Origin: Oscillospiraceae bacterium
Lineage (GTDB): Bacteria; Bacillota; Clostridia; Oscillospirales; Ruminococcaceae
Length of the DNA stretch: 9,491 nt
Direction of reading: 5' to 3'
Assembly: GCA_029005335.1 (NCBI GenBank)
Contig: JAQXFT010000221.1
Span: 1 to 9,491, forward strand
Shown: positions 1 to 5,719 of the stretch, piece by piece
How positions within the stretch are numbered: position 1 is the first letter of the stretch
Layout of the letters: the number at the start of each line of letters is the position of its first letter
Position numbers and translations under genes: made by a program
Notes under the pieces: model-generated
What the model was told of the DNA's origin: nothing
What the model saw: the letters and a program-made list of their open reading frames with translations, nothing else
Databases searched by the model: none

Positions 1-939
1 CCATTTAAGGTGTCCTACAGGCGATATAACGGCTGCTGTACCAGTACCGAATACTTCATCGAGCTTGCCGTTGTCGTAAGCGTCAGCGACCTCCTGAATG
101 GTTATACGGCGTTCTGTAACTTTAAGTCCCCAGCTCTTACAGAGTTCTATAGAAGATTTTCTTGTAATGCCCGGAAGAATTGAACCCTGAAGCATAGGAG
201 TGATAACTTCTCCGTCAATAACAAAGAATATATTCATAGCACCGACTTCTTCAATATACTTCTGTTCAACGCCATCGAGCCAGAGAACCTGAGAATAATT
301 CTGTTTGTGAGCCTCGTCCTGACCGATAAGTGATGCAGCATAGTTACCGCCTGTTTTAGCGAAGCCCATACCGCCTCTTACGGCACGCACATATTTACTT
401 TCAACGTAGATATTTACAGGGTCGAGACCGCTTGCATAGTAAGCACCTGAAGGAGAGAGAACGATTACAAAGAGATAATGTGAACCGGGCTTTACTCCGA
501 GGAACGGGTCAACAGCAAATATAAAAGGTCTTATGTAAAGAGATGCTCCCTCAGTATGCGGAACCCAGTCCTTTTCGATTTTAAGAAGCTCCATAAGGCA
601 CTGCATAGCGAGATTTTCATCGAGATGAGGAATAACAAGACGCTGATTTGAGACATTGAGTCTTTTGAAATTTTCGTCGGGGCGGAAGAGCTGAATTTTA
701 TTGTCAGCAGTTCTGTAAGCCTTCAAGCCTTCAAAAACAGTCTGACCGTAATGCAGGCACATAGCAGCAGGAGAAAGCTCTATGTTTCCATAGGGTTTAA
801 TTTCGGGGTCATGCCAGCCCTGACCTTCATCATAGGGCATAACAAGCATATAGTCAGTAAAGATATGACCGAAACCGAGCTTGCTTTCGTCAGCAGGCTT
901 TTCCTTTAGCTGAGCAGCCTTTGTAAATTTGATTTCCAT
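1..939 (-). CDS. ilvE: Branched-chain amino acid aminotransferase (C-terminus cut by window edge)
   Basis: Fold-type IV PLP enzyme that interconverts leucine, isoleucine and valine with their 2-oxo acids, using glutamate/2-oxoglutarate; cytosolic, last step of branched-chain synthesis. The reading frame is open for 313 codons from ATG at 939 to base 1. The family is usually about 340-360 residues, so some 30-45 C-terminal residues lie outside. Visible motifs: LHYGQTVFEGLKAYR (residues 63-77), YIRPF (135-139), the catalytic region FAKTGGNYAAS with PLP-lysine K195, the EEVGAMNIFF segment (230-239) with the cofactor-contacting Glu, and GTGTAAVISPVG near the end (298-309). The start follows an AGAGGT ribosome binding site. 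A 38-codon gene ends 27 bases upstream and probably shares its transcript. I see no T-box leader. D-amino-acid aminotransferase and aminodeoxychorismate lyase share the fold, but length and motifs favour IlvE. Confidence 0.95.
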   Translation of the reverse strand, partial: MEIKFTKAAQLKEKPADESKLGFGHIFTDYMLVMPYDEGQGWHDPEIKPYGNIELSPAAMCLHYGQTVFEGLKAYRTADNKIQLFRPDENFKRLNVSNQRLVIPHLDENLAMQCLMELLKIEKDWVPHTEGASLYIRPFIFAVDPFLGVKPGSHYLFVIVLSPSGAYYASGLDPVNIYVESKYVRAVRGGMGFAKTGGNYAASLIGQDEAHKQNYSQVLWLDGVEQKYIEEVGAMNIFFVIDGEVITPMLQGSILPGITRKSSIELCKSWGLKVTERRITIQEVADAYDNGKLDEVFGTGTAAVISPVGHLKW

Positions 940-966
940 GATTATCGACCTCTTTGATAAAAAATA

Positions 967-1083
967 TTATTCACTGACAGTAATATACTTTCTGGAGAGC
1001 AGTCTGCTGCACAATGCGAATATGCATATTCCGGCAGATACTCCGGTAATTACTGTAAGTGTCGTTTTAAGAAAACTTTTCAT
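967..1083 (-). CDS. Small single-pass membrane protein, 38 aa, upstream of ilvE
   Basis: Function unknown; I do not recognise a family. The ORF has ATG at 1083, 38 codons and TAA at 967-969. It is preceded by a textbook AAGGAGG (1090-1096) with a 6-base spacer, a stronger site than that of ilvE. The peptide starts MKSFLKTTLT, has a hydrophobic stretch at about residues 8-28 containing Cys20 and Cys25, and then a basic, polar tail (SRLLSRKYITVSE), as expected for a small membrane protein with a charged C-terminus. It lies 27 bases upstream of ilvE, and a promoter sits directly upstream at 1115-1143, so the two are probably cotranscribed. It may be a real small protein or a translated leader that influences ilvE. 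The strong ribosome binding site and non-random composition favour a real gene. Confidence 0.7.
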   Translation of the reverse strand: MKSFLKTTLTVITGVSAGICIFALCSRLLSRKYITVSE

Positions 1084-1089
1084 AGATGA

Positions 1090-1096
1090 CCTCCTT
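1090..1096 (-). promoter_or_regulatory. Ribosome binding site of the 38-aa ORF
   Basis: AAGGAGG on the minus strand, 6 bases before ATG at 1083. It is the main evidence that this short frame is translated. Confidence 0.8.
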
Positions 1097-1110
1097 AAAA
1101 AGAATGTCAA

Positions 1111-1151
1111 GGATATTATAACACTTCCGGAAGAAATTTTCCATAATATCC
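1111..1151. repeat. 9-bp inverted repeat around the ilvE-unit promoter
   Basis: GGATATTAT (1111-1119) and ATAATATCC (1143-1151) are perfect 9-base inverted copies separated by 23 bases. One arm covers the -10 and the other reaches the -35. The palindrome CTTCCGGAAG lies between them. This could be an operator; AT-rich arms of this length can also arise by chance. Confidence 0.5.
1115..1143 (-). promoter_or_regulatory. Sigma-A promoter, extended -10, for the small ORF-ilvE unit
   Basis: The -10 is TATAAT (1115-1120) with an upstream TG giving TGTTATAAT (1115-1123), an extended -10. The -35 candidate TGGAAA (1138-1143, 4 of 6 consensus) lies 17 bases away. The expected start near 1108 would leave a leader of about 25 bases before the 38-codon ORF, too short for a T-box or riboswitch. 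The spacer holds the perfect palindrome CTTCCGGAAG (1124-1133). Confidence 0.7.
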
Positions 1152-1222
1152 GGAAATTTTTTTGATTTTTAATGTAAAAATGCGGTTAATCTGAACGAAT
1201 ATAATTATACATTTTTCACAAA

Positions 1223-2041
1223 TCAGATATAATAGACAGGAATTTCGGGCGGATTGAAAATTCTGAATTTTCCCAGACCGCCTGATACAAGAAGTTTCAT
1301 TCCGTTTATTTCAAAAACACCCTTTGAATACTGCGGAAAGAATTTTCTTTCGGGAGAAAGAAAGGGGATACCGAAAAGCCTTACTATACCGCCATGAACG
1401 TGACCGCAAAGCGTATAATCGGGATTGATTGAGGAATAAGTTTCGGCAAAGAAGGGATTGTGAGCTATAAGTATATTGATACACTCACTGTCTGAAGTTC
1501 CCAAATCCTGAAAAATTTCATCAGGGGAATATCCGTCGAGATTTTTATAGGAATCATTTTTCTTGTATACCGAATATTTAAGGGAAGCACCTGTTATATT
1601 GATTTTTCTGTCATGTATAAAAACGCTTTCAGATTTGTTGTCAAGAATATGAACGCCGTTATTTTTCAGAATTGATATAAATTTCTGATATTTATCGGGA
1701 TAAAGCCTTTTCATATCGAGTTCATGATTTCCGGATGAAAAATATATAGGAGCGATTTTTACAATCATATGGATAAATTTTTCAGTATCATCAAGTGATT
1801 TGCAGTCTCTTGTAATCAAATCGCCGCTGAATATAATTATATCAGGTTTAAGGGAACTGATTTTTTTAATCAGCCTGATATTGTATTTTCCGAAGGAACG
1901 GCGGTGCAAATCTGAAAGATGTATTATTTTTATTCTGTCCGTATTGTTGTTGAAAAATTCAGTTCTTGTAACAAGAACAAGCTTGTTTTCGATTATTATA
2001 TAAAGGGCAGAAATTATTATGATAAATGCAGTAAGCTTCAA
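1223..2041 (-). CDS. Membrane-anchored calcineurin-like metallophosphoesterase (YkuE/YaeI type)
   Basis: Binuclear-metal phosphoesterase of the calcineurin-like superfamily. Relatives of this layout (YkuE, YaeI) are cell-envelope phosphoesterases; the substrate here cannot be told. The metal-binding motifs are complete: SDLH (D44, H46), SGDL (D74), SGNHE (N105, H106), IAHNP (H194) and CGHVHGG (H214, H216), followed by the usual C-terminal QYSKGVFEINGMKLLVSGGLG-like block split across residues 238-258. An N-terminal hydrophobic helix at about residues 4-22 probably anchors it with the catalytic domain outside. Two TTG codons in tandem (2044 and 2041) can start it. GGAGG at 2049-2053 is 4 bases from the first and 7 from the second, so 2041 is preferred (272 aa). 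No ATG fits. A hairpin terminator stands just upstream, so expression may depend on read-through. Confidence 0.88.
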   Translation of the reverse strand: MKLTAFIIIISALYIIIENKLVLVTRTEFFNNNTDRIKIIHLSDLHRRSFGKYNIRLIKKISSLKPDIIIFSGDLITRDCKSLDDTEKFIHMIVKIAPIYFSSGNHELDMKRLYPDKYQKFISILKNNGVHILDNKSESVFIHDRKINITGASLKYSVYKKNDSYKNLDGYSPDEIFQDLGTSDSECINILIAHNPFFAETYSSINPDYTLCGHVHGGIVRLFGIPFLSPERKFFPQYSKGVFEINGMKLLVSGGLGKFRIFNPPEIPVYYI

Positions 2042-2058
2042 CAATAATCCTCCATAGT

Positions 2059-2090
2059 AAAAACAAGGGCTGTATATAGATTACAGCCCT
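2059..2090 (-). terminator. Rho-independent terminator after the pspA unit
   Basis: On the minus strand, AGGGCTGTA pairs with TACAGCCCT (arms 2082-2090 and 2066-2074) around a 7-base loop, followed by TG and TTTTT (2063-2059). It lies 13 bases after the stop of the 51-aa membrane protein. Its T-run ends only 5 bases before the ribosome binding site of the metallophosphoesterase, so it may act as an attenuator for that gene. Confidence 0.85.
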
Positions 2091-2103
2091 GTATTGTTTG
2101 TTG

Positions 2104-2259
2104 TCAGCAAAGACCTGTGTCGTCATAGTCTTTCCATTTTTCGTGGTAAGCCCTGTTGCTTATGCCTCTCCAGATGATATATACCACTGAGCCTATAGCA
2201 AGGAATATTGCAAGGAGAAGCGAGATAATACCATAATTTTTCTTTTTATTCATATACAT
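2104..2259 (-). CDS. Small single-pass membrane protein, 51 aa, downstream of pspA
   Basis: Unrecognised family. After a basic start (MYMNKKKNYG) a hydrophobic helix spans about residues 10-32 (from IISLLLAIF through YIIW), followed by a polar, aromatic-rich tail (RAYHEKWKDYDDTGLC) ending in Cys. Three in-frame ATGs lie close together (2265, 2259, 2253), and a longer frame could begin at 2292 inside pspA. The GGAAG at 2269-2273 is 3, 9 and 15 bases from these three, so 2259 is best. It begins 19 bases after the pspA stop and ends before a terminator, so it is the last gene of the pspA transcript. Position suggests, but does not prove, a membrane partner or accessory of PspA, comparable in place to PspB/PspC or LiaI-type proteins though without visible similarity. 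Confidence 0.75.
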   Translation of the reverse strand: MYMNKKKNYGIISLLLAIFLAIGSVVYIIWRGISNRAYHEKWKDYDDTGLC

Positions 2260-2278
2260 ATACATACACTTCCGGATA

Positions 2279-2947
2279 TTAGTTGTTGGCATTCATTTCA
2301 GCCATAAGACGCTGCAATTCTGCATCTACCTTTGAATCGGTCTGAACCTTTTCAAATTCATCTGAGTCGTTATCAGTACCTGCGATATCAGAGAATGCAT
2401 CAGCCTCAGCCTCTTTGCGTATGATTTTATCCTCCATGCGGTCGAATTTTTCAGAAGCGGAGGAGGCATCTATACCGCCGAGAGAGCTGGCGAGACTTTT
2501 TTTGGTATCAGCCATCTGAGAGCGTGCAATAAGCATAGCCTGACGGCTTTTAGCTTCTTCGAGCTTTGATTTTACAGTGTCTACCTGATTTGAAATAGCC
2601 TGAGTCTGAGCGGAAATTGTATCATACATTTCCTTATAGTTAGCGACATCTTCATCAGCCTTGACTTTTTTAGCCAGAGCCTGTTTAGCGAGTTCAGTAT
2701 TTCCAGCCTGAAGAGCGGATTTAGCTTTTGATTCCCAGTCAGCGGAAACAGCTACAGCATTGTCATACTGTCTTTTAGCGAGTCTTTCGCTTGCCTTGGC
2801 TTTTCCGAGAGCCTCAGTAGCTTTTTTAAGCTCTTTCTGCATATCGATTATAATCTGCTTGACCATTTTTTCGGGGTCTTCAGCACGGTCGATAAGGTCA
2901 TTGACGTTTGACTTGATGATATCTCCGATTCTGTTAAAAATACCCAT
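2279..2947 (-). CDS. pspA: PspA/IM30 family membrane-stress protein
   Basis: Peripheral membrane protein of the PspA/Vipp1 (ESCRT-III-like) family that oligomerises on the cytoplasmic face and preserves bilayer integrity and proton-motive force under stress. The 222 residues match the family's usual length. The N-terminus MGIFNRIGDIIKSNVNDLID is the amphipathic membrane-binding helix typical of PspA. The block EDPEKMVKQIIIDMQKEL (residues 23-40) is the family signature. A long Ala/Lys/Glu-rich coiled coil runs to about residue 155. The acidic C-terminal part ends in a predicted short helix (VDAELQRLMAEMN). ATG at 2947 is preceded by AGGAGG (2957-2962) with a 9-base spacer. It has its own strong promoter and is followed by a 51-aa membrane protein. 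No PspF or other regulator gene is seen nearby. Confidence 0.93.
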   Translation of the reverse strand: MGIFNRIGDIIKSNVNDLIDRAEDPEKMVKQIIIDMQKELKKATEALGKAKASERLAKRQYDNAVAVSADWESKAKSALQAGNTELAKQALAKKVKADEDVANYKEMYDTISAQTQAISNQVDTVKSKLEEAKSRQAMLIARSQMADTKKSLASSLGGIDASSASEKFDRMEDKIIRKEAEADAFSDIAGTDNDSDEFEKVQTDSKVDAELQRLMAEMNANN

Positions 2948-2964
2948 AATGGAAATCCTCCTGT

Positions 2965-3027
2965 TTATTTTGATTTAAATAGAGCTTTAAGCATCAGACC
3001 GCCGCCCGCAGCGACAAGTCCGAACAT
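2965..3027 (-). CDS. Possible 20-aa hydrophobic micro-ORF in the pspA leader
   Basis: ATG at 3027 opens a 20-codon frame, MFGLVAAGGG followed by LMLKALFKSK, ending at TAA just before the pspA ribosome binding site. The peptide looks like a short membrane helix with a basic tail. The stretch is clearly richer in G+C than the AT-rich sequence around it, which hints at coding. Against it: no Shine-Dalgarno, and the predicted transcript begins only about 18 bases upstream, so initiation would be near-leaderless. The frame stays open upstream to ATGs at 3060 and 3069, but these fall in the promoter. Weakly supported. Confidence 0.3.
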   Translation of the reverse strand: MFGLVAAGGGLMLKALFKSK

Positions 3028-3043
3028 AAGTATAAAAAAGTTT

Positions 3044-3060
3044 ATGTATATATTATACAT
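3044..3060. promoter_or_regulatory. 17-bp dyad over the pspA -10 (putative operator)
   Basis: ATGTATA-ATA-TATACAT on the minus strand is a perfect 7-base inverted repeat with a 3-base centre. It covers the -10 hexamer and the predicted start site. A dimeric repressor bound here would block this otherwise very strong promoter. The symmetry is seen; the operator role is inferred. Confidence 0.5.
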
Positions 3061-3080
3061 GAAATTCATAAAAATGTCAA
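3052..3080 (-). promoter_or_regulatory. Perfect-consensus sigma-A promoter of pspA
   Basis: TTGACA (3075-3080), exactly 17 bases, then TATAAT (3052-3057): a full match to the vegetative consensus. Transcription should begin near 3045 and run into pspA. It lies between the secF terminator and pspA, so the pspA block is an independent unit. Confidence 0.92.
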
Positions 3081-3105
3081 GTAAAAATCAAATAATTTTT
3101 CTAAC

Positions 3106-3139
3106 AAAAAAACGGGTCGACTGATAGTCGCCCGTTTTT
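3106..3139 (-). terminator. Rho-independent terminator after secDF
   Basis: On the minus strand a stem of about 11 base pairs (AACGGGCGACT with AGTCG-A-CCCGTT, one bulged A, 3-base loop) is followed by a run of Ts (3112-3106). It begins 16 bases after the secF stop and separates secDF from the pspA promoter. A-runs on the other side would let it work in both directions, but no plus-strand gene enters it. Confidence 0.9.
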
Positions 3140-3154
3140 CACGTAGTGTTCTGA

Positions 3155-4120
3155 TTAATTTTTGCTGAGTTTGCGTTCATTATGCCATACCCAGAGCATA
3201 GGAGCGACGCAGAGTGAGGAATAAGCACCGAGAGCCATGCCGAATATAAGGGGAACAGTAAAGCTGAGAAGAGATGTATATCCGTTTACAGCAACAACTA
3301 TAGTGACAATAAGCATAGTGGCAACAGTAGTAATGGTAGTTCTTATGGAACGTGTGAGGGACTGAGTACAGCTTAAATTGACAAGCTCTTTCAGTTCAGC
3401 CTTGGGCATAATCTGTCTGTTTTCTCTGATTCTGTCGTAGATTACTATTGTATTGTTTATTGAATATCCGAGTATAGTAAGGATAACAGCCATAAAGTTG
3501 GAGTTGATTTCAAAACCGCATATAATGAACGAACCGTATACAAGCACCAAATCCTGACAGAGAGCTATAATAGCACATACACCGGCAGAAAGACCGCCTA
3601 TTTTCTTGAATCTGAAAGCAATGTATATAATCAGGACTACAGCAGAAAGAATAACGGCTACAAGGCATTTGAGGAAAAATTCACGGCCTGATGACGGTGC
3701 AACGTCATTTGAATCGACAAGCTCAATAGCGGATTCGGGATATTTTTCCTGAAGCATATCAGTGATTTCAGCCTGTCTTTCGGCGGTAAGACCATTTTTT
3801 GAAGTAAATGAGACAGTAATATTTGCATCACCCGTGCTGATATTCTGACCTGCATTTGTTTTTACAGTTGTGCCTATAATTTCCTCTACAGAGCTTCTGA
3901 CTGCATTTTCGTCGATTTCTCCGGAGTATTTGTAGTTAAGAATAGTACCGCCCTTAAATTCGATAGCGACATTTATTTTGAGTATAAAGGTTGCAAGAAT
4001 AGTTATAGCTACAAGCGAAAGCGAAATAATAAGAAATACTTTTCTGGTACCGCAGAAATCACGGACTTTTTTAATATTCGGAGCGGTTGCCGGAGAGCTT
4101 TGTTTTTTCTTTTCACTCAT
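3155..4120 (-). CDS. secF: Protein translocase subunit SecF
   Basis: RND-superfamily partner of SecD that uses the proton (or sodium) gradient to aid late steps of Sec-dependent export at the cytoplasmic membrane. At 321 residues it has the normal size: TM1 (about 28-47), the EFKGGT motif (54-59, usually DFTGGT), an extracytoplasmic P1-like domain to about residue 145, then five membrane helices (about 147-312). The conserved block LGYSINNTIVIYDRIREN (217-234) is present, but the second N, N223, occupies the place of E. coli SecF D213, the proton-path aspartate. R257 in SLTRS matches E. coli R247 and is kept. QD at 189-190 replaces the more usual HD. ATG at 4120 overlaps the secD stop as ATGA, with GGAGGTG inside the secD end, implying translational coupling. 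Confidence 0.95.
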   Translation of the reverse strand: MSEKKKQSSPATAPNIKKVRDFCGTRKVFLIISLSLVAITILATFILKINVAIEFKGGTILNYKYSGEIDENAVRSSVEEIIGTTVKTNAGQNISTGDANITVSFTSKNGLTAERQAEITDMLQEKYPESAIELVDSNDVAPSSGREFFLKCLVAVILSAVVLIIYIAFRFKKIGGLSAGVCAIIALCQDLVLVYGSFIICGFEINSNFMAVILTILGYSINNTIVIYDRIRENRQIMPKAELKELVNLSCTQSLTRSIRTTITTVATMLIVTIVVAVNGYTSLLSFTVPLIFGMALGAYSSLCVAPMLWVWHNERKLSKN

Positions 4121-5553
4121 TTTGAAGCACCTCCGTAAAGCTTTTTGTTTTTGAAGCAGTTGAATTTTGAAAGTGATGTAAGCATAAGCTTTGAAGCGAA
4201 TACTCCCATGATAAAGTTAAGGATAATACCGACGAGAAGAGTATATCCGAATGAGTATATAACCCCCTCAGTAGTAGCACCGAATGCCATAAAGAACACG
4301 TGGAGGAGCTTTGCGAACGGACTTGAGGGAACGCCGAAAGCACCCATAAGTATAATAGCAACGAATACAACAGTGATATTGCCGTCGAAGATAGCGGAGA
4401 AGGCTCTCTTGTAAGCTGTTTTAAGGGCAGAATCGAGGGATTTTCCTGAGTTAAGCTCTTCCTTGATACGTTCTCCGGTAATGATATTGGCATCAACGCC
4501 CATACCTACAGCAAGAATGATACCTGCAATACCGGGGATTGTAAGGGTAGAGCTGTCCATAAATCCGAACCAGCCGGAAATAGCAGCAAGAGTACCGGCA
4601 ACCTGACCTATAAGAGCTATGACAGCGATAACTCCGGGGAGTCTGTAAAGAACAATCATATAAACTGCGATAAATGCGAATGCGATAAAGCCGGCAAGAA
4701 TCATGGCATCAAGAGAACCTCTGCCCATAGTTGGATCCATTGTCCTGAAGCTGGAAGTTTCCATTTTAAAGGGCAAAGCACCGGAATTTATTTTATCAGC
4801 AAGGCTTTTAGCTGATTCGTATGTAAAATCGCCTGAGATAACAGCATTTCCGTCAGTGATAGCAGTGCTGACAGTAGGGCTTGAAATCATAGTGTTATCC
4901 ATCCATATGGAAATAGGAGTAGATGAGCCGGCAAGTTCAGCGGTAGCGGAAGCGAATTTATCCTTTCCGGATTCGCCTTCGGTACTTGTATCATTGAGCT
5001 GAAGCTGTACGACATATTCATAAGAGCCTGTAGAATCGTTATACTGACTTCCGGGCTGAGCGGATTTTACATCAGCACCATTGAGGATTATATCGCCTGT
5101 CGGGATAATATCCTCAGTATCGGGGTCTGTATCATAATCCGAGCCATATCTGAAAGTAAGTTCAGCAGTTTCACCGAGTTCCTTGACAGCGGCTTCGGGG
5201 TCGAAATTGGTTTCGCCAGCCTGCCATGGGAAGCGGACGATAATTCTGTCGCTTTTAGCATCGCTGTATACTTCATAGTCATTGATGTTGAGTGAATTGA
5301 GTCTGTTCTTGATAACCTCTGTAGCGGAATCGAGCTGAGATTCGGTAGCGTCATAATCACCGGCAGGGTTAAAGGTAACATCAACACCGCCCTGAATATC
5401 GATACCGAGTCTTATATCATCAACACCGTTAATTCTTGTTGTAACGATATCTCCGTACTGTGTATCGAGACCGAAAACAGCGGAATATGCAAAAGCAATT
5501 ATCAGGGCAAAGACGATAAAGAATACAGCTTTCTGATTTTTTTTCTTTTTCAC
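4117..5553 (-). CDS. secD: Protein translocase subunit SecD
   Basis: Membrane subunit of the SecDF complex, which pulls translocating polypeptides on the outer side of SecYEG. It has 478 residues with six predicted helices: TM1 about 8-28 after a KKKKNQK start, and five more between about 283 and 455. Motifs seen: LGIDIQGGVDV (49-59, the usual DLxGG region), the P1 domain with VIKNRLN (80-86), LADKINSGALPFKM (251-264), and GMGVDANIITGERIKEEL (350-367). D354 matches the proton-path aspartate D519 of E. coli SecD. GTG at 5553 is chosen because AGGAGG (5561-5566) is 7 bases upstream and the protein then starts with a lysine cluster before TM1. An ATG at 5586 would place the ribosome binding site inside the gene. 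First gene of the secDF operon, with its own promoter. Confidence 0.95.
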   Translation of the reverse strand: MKKKKNQKAVFFIVFALIIAFAYSAVFGLDTQYGDIVTTRINGVDDIRLGIDIQGGVDVTFNPAGDYDATESQLDSATEVIKNRLNSLNINDYEVYSDAKSDRIIVRFPWQAGETNFDPEAAVKELGETAELTFRYGSDYDTDPDTEDIIPTGDIILNGADVKSAQPGSQYNDSTGSYEYVVQLQLNDTSTEGESGKDKFASATAELAGSSTPISIWMDNTMISSPTVSTAITDGNAVISGDFTYESAKSLADKINSGALPFKMETSSFRTMDPTMGRGSLDAMILAGFIAFAFIAVYMIVLYRLPGVIAVIALIGQVAGTLAAISGWFGFMDSSTLTIPGIAGIILAVGMGVDANIITGERIKEELNSGKSLDSALKTAYKRAFSAIFDGNITVVFVAIILMGAFGVPSSPFAKLLHVFFMAFGATTEGVIYSFGYTLLVGIILNFIMGVFASKLMLTSLSKFNCFKNKKLYGGASK

Positions 5554-5560
5554 ATTTAAG

Positions 5561-5566
5561 CCTCCT
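5561..5566 (-). promoter_or_regulatory. Ribosome binding site fixing the GTG start of secD
   Basis: AGGAGG, 7 bases before GTG at 5553. It decides this start over the upstream in-frame ATG at 5586. Confidence 0.85.
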
Positions 5567-5580
5567 GAACAATAAGAATG

Positions 5581-5594
5581 TGTCAATTATGACA
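5581..5594. repeat. Short dyad in the secD leader
   Basis: TGTCA-4-TGACA, about 3 to 16 bases after the expected transcription start of secDF. It could be an operator or a weak 5' hairpin; arms are only 5 bases. Confidence 0.3.
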
Positions 5595-5603
5595 ATTACA
5601 ATA

Positions 5604-5632
5604 ATTATATTACAAAATTCCGGATAAGTCAA
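5604..5632 (-). promoter_or_regulatory. Sigma-A promoter of secDF
   Basis: TTGACT (5627-5632), 17 bases, TATAAT (5604-5609). The predicted start near 5597 gives a leader of about 44 bases to the GTG of secD. Confidence 0.88.
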
Positions 5633-5670
5633 TAGGGAAGTTGCAATTTAGGTGAAAAAATTTGCAGTCA

Positions 5671-5698
5671 AAAGAAAAGGGCGGAAAGAATCCGCCCT
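5671..5698 (-). terminator. Rho-independent terminator after the ABC ATPase gene
   Basis: On the minus strand GGGCGGA and TCCGCCC (5691-5697 and 5679-5685) form a GC-rich 7-bp stem with a 5-base loop, followed by TTTTCTTT. It lies 22 bases after the ATPase stop and precedes the secDF promoter. Confidence 0.92.
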
Positions 5699-5719
5699 GT
5701 GTGGAACAGTTTAAAAAAA

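Noticed and set aside
929..1165. A 78-codon plus-strand frame across the ilvE promoter region
   Set aside because: It runs antisense to the ilvE start, its 38-codon partner and their promoter, has no ribosome binding site and no recognisable domain; the minus-strand signals explain the region.
1084..1222. T-box riboswitch for ilvE
   Set aside because: The leader after the predicted start is only about 25 bases, and no specifier stem or T-box (TGG-containing) sequence is visible.
2965..3069. Longer versions of the leader micro-ORF starting at ATG 3060 or 3069
   Set aside because: These start codons fall within or upstream of the perfect promoter's -10, so the predicted transcript would not contain them, and no ribosome binding site precedes them.
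4113..5387. Several long frames antisense to or out of phase with secD and secF (4113-4496, 4145-4414, 4703-5002, 5088-5387)
   Set aside because: All lie wholly inside well-supported secD/secF coding sequence, lack ribosome binding sites, and have low-complexity Ser/Leu-rich translations typical of shadow frames.
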